From a virus: a stretch of 61,619 bases of DNA. The notes under the pieces are model-generated. The model searched no databases. It was given only the letters and a program-made list of their open reading frames with translations, and was not told the DNA's origin. The translations under genes were made by a program, and so were the position numbers. The first letter of the stretch is position 1. The number at the start of each line of letters is the position of its first letter. The stretch covers positions 1 through 61,619 of IMG/VR virus record IMGVR_UViG_3300007541_006356, one strand, 5' to 3'. Shown here in pieces: positions 17,496 to 25,926 of the stretch.

Positions 17496-18011
17496 ATGGG
17501 TTTTATTGACAATTCTAACAGTGGTATTGGTGGTACCGCAACACCTAACACACTTTACGCTTCAGCTGTATCCGAAAACCAGTTAAGTATTTATAACTAC
17601 AATAATGTATATTTCCATTATAGTTTATCTGGTGGTTCAGAAGGCGGTGTATTAACTTTATCTCAACAAGGTTGTTACCACAACGGTCAACCCATGTGGA
17701 CGTTTGAGGATGGTGTTTACAGTAGTGGATCTTTAGGTGTAAGTGACCCTTGTGGTTCCAAATCACACCAATTAAGATATGGTGGTATGGGAAGTCAAGG
17801 TAGCTGGGAGTTGTTAACTCATGGTTACATACATTCGTTTACGACTAATAACTCACTTAACATGTTCCTCACTCAAAGTTCGGGTACCACTGGTTGGAAT
17901 TCGTACAGTGCATCTACCGATAATTACCCATATGGTAGATTTAGATTAGGTTCAGATGTTTATTCAGCAACCACAATAACAGCTATAACCACGACAGGTA
18001 CAATATTATAA
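17496..18011 (+). CDS. Gly/Ser-rich probable virion surface protein
   Basis: 171 residues, rich in Gly, Ser, Thr, Tyr and Asn with a beta-rich pattern; no transmembrane segment or signal peptide. It has its own late motif upstream and a strong terminator downstream, so it is a single-gene unit placed inside the head module between the core genes and the prohead protease. Composition and independent strong expression signals fit a capsid decoration or fibre protein. No family was recognised. Confidence 0.65.
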   Translation: MGFIDNSNSGIGGTATPNTLYASAVSENQLSIYNYNNVYFHYSLSGGSEGGVLTLSQQGCYHNGQPMWTFEDGVYSSGSLGVSDPCGSKSHQLRYGGMGSQGSWELLTHGYIHSFTTNNSLNMFLTQSSGTTGWNSYSASTDNYPYGRFRLGSDVYSATTITAITTTGTIL

Positions 18012-18028
18012 TAATTCATTGAAATTAT

Positions 18029-18056
18029 AAAGCCCTCACTACTGAGGGCTTTTTTT
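18029..18056 (+). terminator. Rho-independent terminator
   Basis: AAAGCCCTCA, a 4-base loop and TGAGGGCTTT followed by T-rich sequence, 17 bp behind the stop at 18011. Confidence 0.92.
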
Positions 18057-18069
18057 ATGCTTGACTTAA

Positions 18070-18076
18070 TATTTAT
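18070..18076 (+). promoter_or_regulatory. TATTTAT late-type promoter of the prohead protease gene
   Basis: TATTTAT lies 14 bases upstream of the ATG at 18091, directly after the terminator. Confidence 0.62.
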
Positions 18077-18090
18077 CTAAAAAATATAAT

Positions 18091-18786
18091 ATGAAAATAC
18101 TTGCACCAGGTGAAGTTGGTCGTGGAATTCTTATTGAGTATGACGCTGGATATGTGTCACCAAGTGAGAATTCAAAAATCATAAAAGAAATATCTGACCC
18201 AGATTTCGACAAGGAGGTTGAAATGTACTGTGTACTGCAAAAGTATGACACACCCAATAGGAATGGTAGAATATACCCTGAAAAAATACTAAAACGTGAA
18301 GTTCAGAAATATCAGGACATGATACGTAGAGGTAGTTCAATTTCTGAATTAAATCACCCCGAATCTTCACTTATTGATTTGGAACGAACCTCACACATTA
18401 TAACTGAAACTTTTTGGGATGGTATTAGACTTATAGGTCGGTTAAAACTATTAACGACACCTGGATACCATAAAAGTGGTGTTGTTTCTAGTATGGGTGA
18501 TATAGCAGCTAATCTATTAAGACAAGGTGTAACGTTAGGTATTTCGTCTAGAGGTGTAGGTTCACTTAAAAAGAATGGTCAATATAATGAGGTTCAAGAT
18601 GATTTTGAATTAATATGTTTTGATTTAGTTTCATCACCATCGACACCAGGTTCGTACCTATTTAAAAACTTAGATGATGTGGATAAATATGATGAAGTGT
18701 TAGAAAACCACATAAGGACTAACGACACTACGATGGATAAAGCTTCAAACTTAATGAAAAGATTGGACAATTTTTTAAGTAGATAA
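18091..18786 (+). CDS. Prohead maturation serine protease (T4 gp21-like, family U9/S80)
   Basis: Cleaves scaffold, internal proteins and the capsid protein N-terminus after Glu during head maturation. The 231-residue protein has the expected His/Ser/Asp set: His89 in SELNHPESS, Ser152 or Ser153 in LGISSRGVGS, and Asp178 in CFDLVSSPS. Lying directly upstream of scaffold and capsid genes is the T4 order. In T4 the cleavage consensus is (I/L)-x-E followed by a small residue; matching sites occur in the capsid protein and in several N-termini in this window. Confidence 0.93.
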   Translation: MKILAPGEVGRGILIEYDAGYVSPSENSKIIKEISDPDFDKEVEMYCVLQKYDTPNRNGRIYPEKILKREVQKYQDMIRRGSSISELNHPESSLIDLERTSHIITETFWDGIRLIGRLKLLTTPGYHKSGVVSSMGDIAANLLRQGVTLGISSRGVGSLKKNGQYNEVQDDFELICFDLVSSPSTPGSYLFKNLDDVDKYDEVLENHIRTNDTTMDKASNLMKRLDNFLSR

Positions 18787-18840
18787 ATAAAAAATTATAC
18801 TTAAGAATAAAATAAAAATGGTTTTTTATAAAATCAAATA

Positions 18841-18847
18841 TATTTAT
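18841..18847 (+). promoter_or_regulatory. TATTTAT late-type promoter of the scaffold-capsid unit
   Basis: TATTTAT lies 22 bases upstream of the scaffold ATG at 18870. The capsid gene has no motif of its own directly upstream and probably depends on this one. Confidence 0.62.
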
Positions 18848-18869
18848 TAAGAAAATCACAATAAAAAGT

Positions 18870-20123
18870 ATGTCAAAACTAATAGAAAAAGCGTTGCTCG
18901 AAGCTGAACAGTTGGAAGAAACTATGAAAGCTAACGCAAAAGAAATACTTTCTTCAACCATGAAGGAAGAAATTCAAGATTTAGTAAAAGAATCGTTATC
19001 TGAAGAGTACGATTATATTGAAGAGCAGGATGAAGATGAAGAAGGAATTGAATCCGAAATCGAAGCTGAAGATTTTGAAGATTTTGAAGGTCTTGAGGAC
19101 CTTGAAGACTTCGAAGATGAAGGTTTAGAGTTGGGGATGGAATTCGACGTAGAGGACGAGACTGAAGAATTTGATTCTGACGAACTGCCACCTCTCGATT
19201 TAACTGACGCTTCTGATGAAGAAGTAATAAAGGTATTCAAAGCTATGGGAGACGAAGACGGTATCATCATTAAACAAAGTGGTGATGAAATTCATTTGTC
19301 AGACGGTGAGGATGAGTACTTAATAAAATTACAAGAAAACATGAAAAGAAAAGAAGAAATGTCTGAAATGGAAGGCATGGAAGAAACTATGTACGAAATC
19401 GAAATGGATGAGGAAGGCATGGAAGATGAGGAAGTCATGTACGAAATCGAGATGGAAGAAGGTCAAGGTTATGATGACCGAGAAGATGAAAGACTAGGCA
19501 TGAAACACGGTAAAATGTCATCTAAAGATTTAAAATCAATGAAATCTAGAAGAGATGATGCTCGTTTTGAAGATCGAGAAATGGGTGAAGCTGCACGTCA
19601 AAACAATTTAGGTCAAAGAATGAGAACTGGAAACAGAACTAATTCTTATAATAAAGAATCAAGAAAACACGCTGGTATTCGTTTACCAGAAAGTGAAATG
19701 TCTCGTAATTACAAACTCCTTAAAGAAGAAGTGGAGTCACTTAAAACTAAAAATGGTGAGTACAAAAAAGCACTTGTAACATTTAAAGAAAAATTAAATG
19801 AAGTGGGTATTTTTAACTCTAACTTAGCTTACGCGACAAGACTTTTCACCGAACACTCAACAACTAAACAAGAGAAAGTTAACATTCTTAGAAGATTTGA
19901 CAATGTTAAATCATTGAAAGAGTCTAAAGAGTTGTACAAAGTGATTAAGGAGGAATTATCTCAGAATGTTTCTTCTACTAATTCAAAGAAAAATATTTCA
20001 GAAGCGGTAGAAAGAAAAATAACTAATTCTCCGACTAGTGGATCTAAAACAAAACTAATGGAAACCAAAGTTTACGAAAATCCACAGTTTACGAGAATAA
20101 AAGACTTAATGTCTAAAATTTAA
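18870..20123 (+). CDS. Prohead core scaffold protein (T4 gp22-like position)
   Basis: 417 residues. The N-terminal helix MSKLIEKALLE-A ends in a prohead-protease-like LLE|A site. Residues about 45-200 are very acidic (Glu/Asp runs, with repeated MYEIEMDE-type units); the C-terminal 200 residues are helical and basic with coiled-coil character, ending FTRIKDLMSKI. Very acidic, helical, and placed directly between prohead protease and major capsid protein, it is the expected scaffold that is degraded after assembly. The assignment rests on position and composition, not on clear sequence identity to T4 gp22. Confidence 0.78.
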   Translation: MSKLIEKALLEAEQLEETMKANAKEILSSTMKEEIQDLVKESLSEEYDYIEEQDEDEEGIESEIEAEDFEDFEGLEDLEDFEDEGLELGMEFDVEDETEEFDSDELPPLDLTDASDEEVIKVFKAMGDEDGIIIKQSGDEIHLSDGEDEYLIKLQENMKRKEEMSEMEGMEETMYEIEMDEEGMEDEEVMYEIEMEEGQGYDDREDERLGMKHGKMSSKDLKSMKSRRDDARFEDREMGEAARQNNLGQRMRTGNRTNSYNKESRKHAGIRLPESEMSRNYKLLKEEVESLKTKNGEYKKALVTFKEKLNEVGIFNSNLAYATRLFTEHSTTKQEKVNILRRFDNVKSLKESKELYKVIKEELSQNVSSTNSKKNISEAVERKITNSPTSGSKTKLMETKVYENPQFTRIKDLMSKI

Positions 20124-20152
20124 TAAACGTTTTTCTAAAAAATCTTAAAAAA

Positions 20153-21988
20153 ATGGGAGCATTATTAGAATCAGGTATGGTAGGTAACATCGGTCTTAAG
20201 CACCTTAAAGTTATCAAAGAAGATACCATCAATAAATGGAACAAGCTTGGGTTCCTAGAAGGCCTAAAAGGTCACAGCAGAGAGAACATCGCTCAGTTGT
20301 ATGAAAACCAAGCAACACACCTAATAAACGAAGCTACGTCATCTGACGCTTCTGGTTCATTCGAAACAGTTGTATTCCCTATCATTCGTAGAGTTTTCTC
20401 TAAATTGTTAGCGAACGACATCGTTTCTGTACAAGCTATGAACTTACCTATCGGTAAATTGTTCTACTTCGTACCTAAAGTGTCATCAAGACAATCTAAC
20501 GGTCAACATTGGGCACCGTTTGGAGCACCTGGTGCTGACGCGTCACAAATTCCAAACTCACCGTTCACTGCAACCACAATTAACTTGTACGATAACTTCT
20601 ATGTAAGTAATGAACCACTTAGTGCGACTGACGGTCTTTATGACATCTCAAAAGGTCGTTATTCAGCTGCTACAGCGACTAACCTACCTGTACAGGTATG
20701 GAACGCAAATGCTAGAACATTAAGTGACGCTACAGCATCTGACACCGCGTTAACCAACTTAACCTCATCAACTAACTGTAACAATACTGTTATCGTTCAA
20801 TTGTCAGGTTTCTCAAGTGCGGGTAACGGTAAATTGATTGGTCCTGTGGGTAACGCTATGGATACTGAAGAGTTCTTAGCTTCATTGACACTAACCACAA
20901 CAGCTGCTACAACTTGTAAATCAGGTTCTACGTTCTATTCAGCAAATGACAACGTATTGTTTAGAGTTGTAACTCAAAAGTACGGTGAAGGAATAGTTCA
21001 AGGTCTAAACAATAGAACACAAACTAGTTTCCCACCAAACCCAGGTGGTTCATATGACAACATTTGTGACGCTAACGGTTACATCTACTTGGAAATCGAT
21101 TTGACTTGTCCAGCTTGTATTAAGTGTGATTCGGTTGATGGTTATGTTTGTTCATATTACAGTTCAGCAGCATTCGAAAATAACACATTAACACCGTTCA
21201 CTGCAACTTGGAGAATCTACGAAGACTTAGAATTTGAAGAAGAAATGGGTGAGGTATCATTCGACCTTGAGTCAGTTACCGTATCTGTTACTGAAAGAAA
21301 ACTAAGAGCACAGTGGTCACCAGAATTAGCACAAGACGTTTCAGCGTTCCATAACATTGACGCAGAAGCTGAATTAACAGCTTTGTTGTCTGAGGAAGTT
21401 GCTGCTGAAATTGACCGTGAAATTCTAAGAGACCTTAGAAAAGGTGCAGCATGGAACCTAAGATGGGATTACAATGGTTGGAAGAGATTCCAGTCTGGTC
21501 AAGCTCCTTACACACAGAAGGATTGGAACCAAACTCTAATCACTGCGATTAACCAAATCTCAGCTCAAATCCACAAATCAACCTTAAGAGGTGGTGCTAA
21601 CTGGATTGTTGTTTCTTCAGAAGTATCAGCAATCTTTGACGACTTGGAATACTTCCACGTATCAAACGCAGCACCTGAACAAGATCAATACAACATGGGT
21701 ATTGAGAAGATAGGTACATTGTCTGGTAGATACACAATTTACCGTGACCCTTACTTCCCACCAAACCAAATCTTGATTGGTCATAAAGGTACATCACTGT
21801 TGGATACTGGTTACGTTTACGCACCATACGTACCGTTACAGTTAACACCAACAATGTACAACCCATTCAACTTTACACCTATCAAAGGTATCATGACTAG
21901 ATACGCTAAGAAGATGGTGAATAACAGGTTCTATGGTAGAATCACTGTTGATGGTGTACGTACATTTGACATCAAAGAGTTAAGATAA
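20153..21988 (+). CDS. Major capsid protein (T4 gp23-like)
   Basis: Forms the icosahedral shell. At 611 residues it is longer than T4 gp23 (521). The N-terminal region includes ENIAQLYENQATHLINE, and LINE|A at 57-61 fits the prohead-protease consensus, giving a mature N-terminus at Ala61 (T4 cuts after Glu65). FPIIRRVFSKLLANDIVSVQ and the C-terminal QLTPTMYNPFNFTPIKGI are typical of the family. An insertion at about 185-355 contains several Cys (SCPACIKC-like cluster near 320) and may form a surface domain. The gene uses C-ending codons far more than its neighbours, as expected for very high expression. A terminator follows. Confidence 0.95.
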   Translation: MGALLESGMVGNIGLKHLKVIKEDTINKWNKLGFLEGLKGHSRENIAQLYENQATHLINEATSSDASGSFETVVFPIIRRVFSKLLANDIVSVQAMNLPIGKLFYFVPKVSSRQSNGQHWAPFGAPGADASQIPNSPFTATTINLYDNFYVSNEPLSATDGLYDISKGRYSAATATNLPVQVWNANARTLSDATASDTALTNLTSSTNCNNTVIVQLSGFSSAGNGKLIGPVGNAMDTEEFLASLTLTTTAATTCKSGSTFYSANDNVLFRVVTQKYGEGIVQGLNNRTQTSFPPNPGGSYDNICDANGYIYLEIDLTCPACIKCDSVDGYVCSYYSSAAFENNTLTPFTATWRIYEDLEFEEEMGEVSFDLESVTVSVTERKLRAQWSPELAQDVSAFHNIDAEAELTALLSEEVAAEIDREILRDLRKGAAWNLRWDYNGWKRFQSGQAPYTQKDWNQTLITAINQISAQIHKSTLRGGANWIVVSSEVSAIFDDLEYFHVSNAAPEQDQYNMGIEKIGTLSGRYTIYRDPYFPPNQILIGHKGTSLLDTGYVYAPYVPLQLTPTMYNPFNFTPIKGIMTRYAKKMVNNRFYGRITVDGVRTFDIKELR

Positions 21989-22013
21989 TCTAAGATTATA
22001 ACTCAATAACAGT

Positions 22014-22041
22014 AAAAGGTCAGAGAAATCTGACCTTTTTT
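22014..22041 (+). terminator. Rho-independent terminator after the capsid gene
   Basis: AAAAGGTCAGA, a short GAAA-type loop and TCTGACCTTTTTT form a strong hairpin 25 bp after the capsid stop. Confidence 0.92.
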
Positions 22042-22081
22042 ATTTGAATATTATTAGTTGTTTTTAATTTTATGTCTCATA

Positions 22082-22088
22082 TATTTAT
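22082..22088 (+). promoter_or_regulatory. TATTTAT late-type promoter of the HNH/GNAT gene
   Basis: TATTTAT lies 18 bases upstream of the ATG at 22107. Confidence 0.58.
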
Positions 22089-22106
22089 ATGTAAACATTC
22101 GAAACT

Positions 22107-23516
22107 ATGGGTAGGAAAATTGTCATACCAGAAAATGAAGTTAAAGAAATTATTAAATTATACGTTGAGGATAAGATCGGTACACCAACATTAAGTGAAA
22201 AATTTGGTTACGGTAAATCAATAATAAATAGGACATTAAGAGAAAATGGTGTAATTGTTGACACACCCGGTAGAAGATTTTTAGGGGGTAAAAAAGTATC
22301 TGACGCTAAATATTACGTAAATAATAAAATCGAAATATTGGAAAGACATAAAAATTGGTCAACCGAAAATAAAGAAAAACTAAAAAACTACCATAAAGAG
22401 TGGAGAAATAACAATAGGGAAAAGATTAATGAGTATAAACGTAATTACGAAAAAAATAAAAAAAGTACAGATCCCACCTATAAATTAAGTTGTAACATTC
22501 GTACCGCGATATATACCGCATTAAAGGAAGGTAATGTAAATAAAAATTCTAAAACTTTTAACATGCTACCCTACGACTTATCTGAATTGATGGGTCACTT
22601 AGAAACACAGTTCACAAGTGGTATGAGTTGGTCTAATTATGGTGAATGGCACGTTGACCACATAATCCCCATTTCTTCATTCAACTTTAATGATTACGAA
22701 GAATTTGAATCCTGTTGGTCACTATCAAATTTACAACCATTGTGGGGTAGTGAAAACATAAGTAAAAATAATAAAATAATCGCTCACCAATATAAGATAA
22801 GGAAACAAAAACAGGAAGAAGAAAAGAATACGTTACCATTTGATCCAAATGAAGTGGTACTTAGAAACAGTACATTAAGAGAAATTAGTCGAAATGAATG
22901 TGAAAAAATTATTAATGAATATGAATGGTTAGGTTATTTACCTAAATATACGAAATACCATTTTGGGTTATATTTCAACGTTGACGGTAAAGAGTATTTA
23001 GGGGGTGTCGTAGCTTTCCAATCCGAATATGGTGATAATATAGGGGTGTGGGATAAATATGGTTTTACACACAAAATAATACAATTAAGTCGTGGTGTAT
23101 GTTTGTGGTGGACACCAAAAAATACAGCGTCATACATGATATCTAAAACACTTAAATGGTTAACCACTAATACAGAATATGAAGTAGTGTCCGCGACAGT
23201 AGATTCTAAAGCTGGTGAGATAGGGACAATTTATCAATCTTTGGGTTGGCATTATGTTGGTTGTATGGGCGGTAACATATTAAAAAATGGGAAAGAAAGA
23301 ATTAGATACGGTTATAAGATAAATGGGAAAATATACAATCAACGACACATTAGATCTATGATTGGTACAGCTAAGAAAGAAACTGTGTTGGAACATTTTC
23401 CTGATGTGGAAATTGTAAATTTAGGTAGGAAAAAAAGGTACTTTAAATTTATAAAAAATCATGACATACATTTAGAAAAAATAAAATCATTATTAAAACC
23501 TTATGAAAAAAGGTAA
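22107..23516 (+). CDS. HTH-HNH endonuclease fused to a Mom-like GNAT domain
   Basis: 469 residues with three parts. Residues 8-50 form a helix-turn-helix (GTPTLSEKFGYGKSIINRTL). Residues about 125-225 hold an HNH-type nuclease with WHVDHIIPIS (His182, Asp184, His185) and SLSNLQPLW...N..K, as in phage homing endonucleases. Residues about 255-400 resemble the acetyltransferase-like fold of phage Mu Mom, a DNA adenine modifier: GLY...YLGGVVAF, LSRGVCLWWTP, then VSATVDSKAGEIGTIYQSLGWHYVG. Lying alone behind the capsid gene is a typical free-standing homing endonuclease position. The GNAT part might modify DNA or protect the cut site; that is inference. It has its own promoter motif. Confidence 0.75.
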   Translation: MGRKIVIPENEVKEIIKLYVEDKIGTPTLSEKFGYGKSIINRTLRENGVIVDTPGRRFLGGKKVSDAKYYVNNKIEILERHKNWSTENKEKLKNYHKEWRNNNREKINEYKRNYEKNKKSTDPTYKLSCNIRTAIYTALKEGNVNKNSKTFNMLPYDLSELMGHLETQFTSGMSWSNYGEWHVDHIIPISSFNFNDYEEFESCWSLSNLQPLWGSENISKNNKIIAHQYKIRKQKQEEEKNTLPFDPNEVVLRNSTLREISRNECEKIINEYEWLGYLPKYTKYHFGLYFNVDGKEYLGGVVAFQSEYGDNIGVWDKYGFTHKIIQLSRGVCLWWTPKNTASYMISKTLKWLTTNTEYEVVSATVDSKAGEIGTIYQSLGWHYVGCMGGNILKNGKERIRYGYKINGKIYNQRHIRSMIGTAKKETVLEHFPDVEIVNLGRKKRYFKFIKNHDIHLEKIKSLLKPYEKR

Positions 23517-23533
23517 ATTCACCTTAATGTAGA

Positions 23534-23540
23534 TATTTAT
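23534..23540 (+). promoter_or_regulatory. TATTTAT late-type promoter
   Basis: TATTTAT lies 13 bases upstream of the ATG at 23554. Confidence 0.58.
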
Positions 23541-23553
23541 ATAAAAAAATATT

Positions 23554-23829
23554 ATGAAAGATTTTATGATGAAAATGTTAAGTAGTAATGGTAAAGTCTC
23601 AAGTAAGAGATTTGTAACATTTACATGTTTATTGTTTATGTTAATCGGGTATACTTGTAATTTGTTTTTTAATTTTGACATAAAGGACTCACTGTTTGAA
23701 TCACTACAATGGATAGTGATGGCGGGTCTTGGTTTTACCGCGTCAGAAAAGTTCGTACCATCCAAAAATCCACCACAAATGGATTACCACGTTGAAGATG
23801 AATATCCACACGATAAAGAAGATATCTAA
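23554..23829 (+). CDS. Small two-helix membrane protein (possible holin)
   Basis: 91 residues. A basic N-terminus (MKDFMMKMLSSNGKVSSKR) is followed by a hydrophobic span at about 20-41 and a second, weaker one at about 48-65, with a charged acidic C-terminal tail. This is the size and layout of class II holins, and late expression (TATTTAT upstream, terminator downstream) fits. No lysin gene was recognised nearby, so the holin call rests on topology only; another small inner-membrane protein is possible. Confidence 0.6.
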   Translation: MKDFMMKMLSSNGKVSSKRFVTFTCLLFMLIGYTCNLFFNFDIKDSLFESLQWIVMAGLGFTASEKFVPSKNPPQMDYHVEDEYPHDKEDI

Positions 23830-23833
23830 CAAT

Positions 23834-23860
23834 AAAAAAACCCCTAATTGGGGTTTTTTT
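23834..23860. terminator. Bidirectional terminator between convergent genes
   Basis: A7-CCCC, loop TAATT, GGGG-T7 is symmetric. It lies between the rightward membrane protein gene (stop 23829) and the leftward gene ending at 23879, and can serve both. Confidence 0.9.
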
Positions 23861-23878
23861 ATTTATGGTTAATCTTTG

Positions 23879-24418
23879 TTACGCTTTACTAGATCCTTTA
23901 CCTTTAGGCCAATCTTGTTTAGCTCTTTTAGCGAAATACAATTCACTCATTTTTTCTCTATTCTTTTTAGGGACTTTTTTACCTTCTTCTTGGTATTTGT
24001 CATTTTCACTTTTTAATCTTTTAATTTCCTTGTCTATTTGGGAAATGGTCATATCTGAATATTCTCCAGTTGACTCAACTTCGGTTTCACTCTCCCATTT
24101 TTCAAATATACCCATACCATCTTCAGTAGCGTCTGGGTCGTCAACCAAATCCAACTCTAAATCTTCTTTTTCCTCTAAATCTCTATATTTATCGGTCGGT
24201 TTTATTATAGCGTCACTTAGACCCATACCCATACCACCAGTATTACCGAAACCTAAAGACGATGAACCACTCATCATCTCTTTTATTATTCGTTCAATAC
24301 TTTCAACTAATTGACTTTCAGAAACGACAATAGTTTTCTTTTTTGATGATTTAGATTCAGTAATGACTCTATTGACTATTTTTTCTAAATCGTTTTCCGT
24401 TAATTTAATTTTTTTCAT
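23879..24418 (-). CDS. Probable virion or core protein with N-terminal targeting-like helix
   Basis: 179 residues. The N-terminus MKKIKLTENDLEKIVNRVITE-S is an amphipathic helix ending in an ITE|S prohead-protease-like site; a related helix (SESQLVESIERIIKE) follows. The middle is Gly-rich, then acidic, and the C-terminus is basic and helical. The ATG overlaps the upstream stop by 4 bp, and a TATTTAT motif lies inside the end of that upstream gene. No family was recognised; a packaged or head-associated role is inferred from the N-terminus. Confidence 0.65.
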   Translation of the reverse strand: MKKIKLTENDLEKIVNRVITESKSSKKKTIVVSESQLVESIERIIKEMMSGSSSLGFGNTGGMGMGLSDAIIKPTDKYRDLEEKEDLELDLVDDPDATEDGMGIFEKWESETEVESTGEYSDMTISQIDKEIKRLKSENDKYQEEGKKVPKKNREKMSELYFAKRAKQDWPKGKGSSKA

Positions 24419-25902
24419 ATTCTACTTACTACTTGGAATTTAGTTATTCTTTTATAAATATTAACTTTTTGGTTGGAGGTCACTTTTATATCAATAAAAT
24501 ATTCATTAGGTATCATATCACCAGTGTCAACTAAAAAGTAGTTATGGTTAAATGTTCTGTTCACTGGTGACCATGGTATTGTCTCGACTTCGGTCGTACC
24601 TTGTCTAACGTACATTCTATACTCGATACCGTCTATCACCACTTGTTGATTAACAGTGTATGGAACCCTTACGGATACAAAAACCTTTCTAATTTCACCA
24701 TTAACCACCTTTTCGTCTTGTTTAATTCCGTCAATAGAATATCCGTATTCTTTTGGTGTTTGGTCTAATGGACCTATTTGGTAATAGCTATTGGGGTCTA
24801 GTAGTGTAAATTCATTTGTTATATTACTTAGTGTGTTACTGTTGATTGATAAGTTAGACCACTGATCTGTAAAGATTGAGGGTGTACCATAAGTGTCACC
24901 AGTAATTTTAAACTCCACGTAATACACACCACACGTTAAATTTGACGCTGTCATAGACGTGTAAACAACATCATCACAATCATATATTGTGACTAACGGT
25001 AAACTATCTAAATTTGTTGGTACACCCAAAGTGTTTGTATATAAAAACAATCTATTGGTCTTGTTCAAATAAAACCTATTCCTGTCATCACCAATATAAT
25101 CATCATAACTTGTCAATAAGTAGGGTTCGTAAAATGTTTGAGTGTGTCTCGTGAAAAACCCTACGGAATATGTGTCAGTTAACCCAGTGATGTTTTCCAA
25201 CGTACCCGTAAACGCGATACCGTATGTGTAATTAATATTTGACGTATTACCACTTAACCTCTCGTTAATTTCATTTGTCATATCAAATGAAATATTTTCA
25301 TTTCCTTGGTCGAAACTCTGAGAGTCAATTACGGTAAATGTTAATGGGTCGGTATTGTCATAAACACCAGGGTTTGACCAATTTTCTAACGTACTACCTG
25401 AAAACCAATTTGACGGTCTTGTTGAAAACGTATTATCGTAATCTGGTTCGAAAAGGTACGGTATCTGAATGTAATCGTAACCAACACCTTCATCCCATTC
25501 AACATCAGTGACTTTAAATAAAATTAAATCAAATGAACTAGCTCTTCTATTACCATTTACCATCTTGTCGTTTAACAAAGCTAAATCGAAAGATGACGTA
25601 TTTGTCATTTTAAGGGTATGTGATGTACCCGTACCACCCGAAAGGTTAATACACCCACTATTAACTTTATTTTGTAAATCTGATAGGTTTAAATCAAAAA
25701 TAAATCTGGAAAAGTTCCCACCATCATTAGAAGTGTAACCAGTAGATCCGTTACAAGTGTCACCACTTAATCCAGTGTATGTACATGGGTTAGGATTAAC
25801 ACCACCGTAAAATAGTTCAGTCACTGGGTTTCTACCTGTATTTACAGTTTTTCTAGAAACTATAGTGTTATTTTTTGAAAAATATGATTTTAAATAAGAC
25901 AT
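24415..25902 (-). CDS. Large beta-rich tail or baseplate-associated structural protein
   Basis: 495 residues, rich in Asn, Thr, Ser, Tyr and Gly, with beta-strand spacing throughout and no membrane segment. The C-terminal third has Ig-like sandwich-type strands (VFVSVRVPYTVNQQ; YRMYVRQGT; EYFIDIKVTSN). It may act as a fibre connector or baseplate arm. It lies downstream of the hub-like baseplate gene in the leftward tail module and has its own late motif. No specific family was recognised, so the structural call depends on composition and context. Confidence 0.65.
   Translation of the reverse strand: MSYLKSYFSKNNTIVSRKTVNTGRNPVTELFYGGVNPNPCTYTGLSGDTCNGSTGYTSNDGGNFSRFIFDLNLSDLQNKVNSGCINLSGGTGTSHTLKMTNTSSFDLALLNDKMVNGNRRASSFDLILFKVTDVEWDEGVGYDYIQIPYLFEPDYDNTFSTRPSNWFSGSTLENWSNPGVYDNTDPLTFTVIDSQSFDQGNENISFDMTNEINERLSGNTSNINYTYGIAFTGTLENITGLTDTYSVGFFTRHTQTFYEPYLLTSYDDYIGDDRNRFYLNKTNRLFLYTNTLGVPTNLDSLPLVTIYDCDDVVYTSMTASNLTCGVYYVEFKITGDTYGTPSIFTDQWSNLSINSNTLSNITNEFTLLDPNSYYQIGPLDQTPKEYGYSIDGIKQDEKVVNGEIRKVFVSVRVPYTVNQQVVIDGIEYRMYVRQGTTEVETIPWSPVNRTFNHNYFLVDTGDMIPNEYFIDIKVTSNQKVNIYKRITKFQVVSRI
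24454..24460 (-). promoter_or_regulatory. TATTTAT late-type promoter inside the upstream gene
   Basis: On the minus strand TATTTAT lies 35 bases upstream of the ATG at 24418, within the 3' end of the neighbouring coding region. Confidence 0.5.
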
Positions 25903-25919
25903 ATACGTACCATTTAAAT

Positions 25920-25926
25920 ATAAATA
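25920..25926 (-). promoter_or_regulatory. TATTTAT late-type promoter
   Basis: Minus-strand TATTTAT, 17 bases upstream of the ATG at 25902, directly behind the previous stop. Confidence 0.58.
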
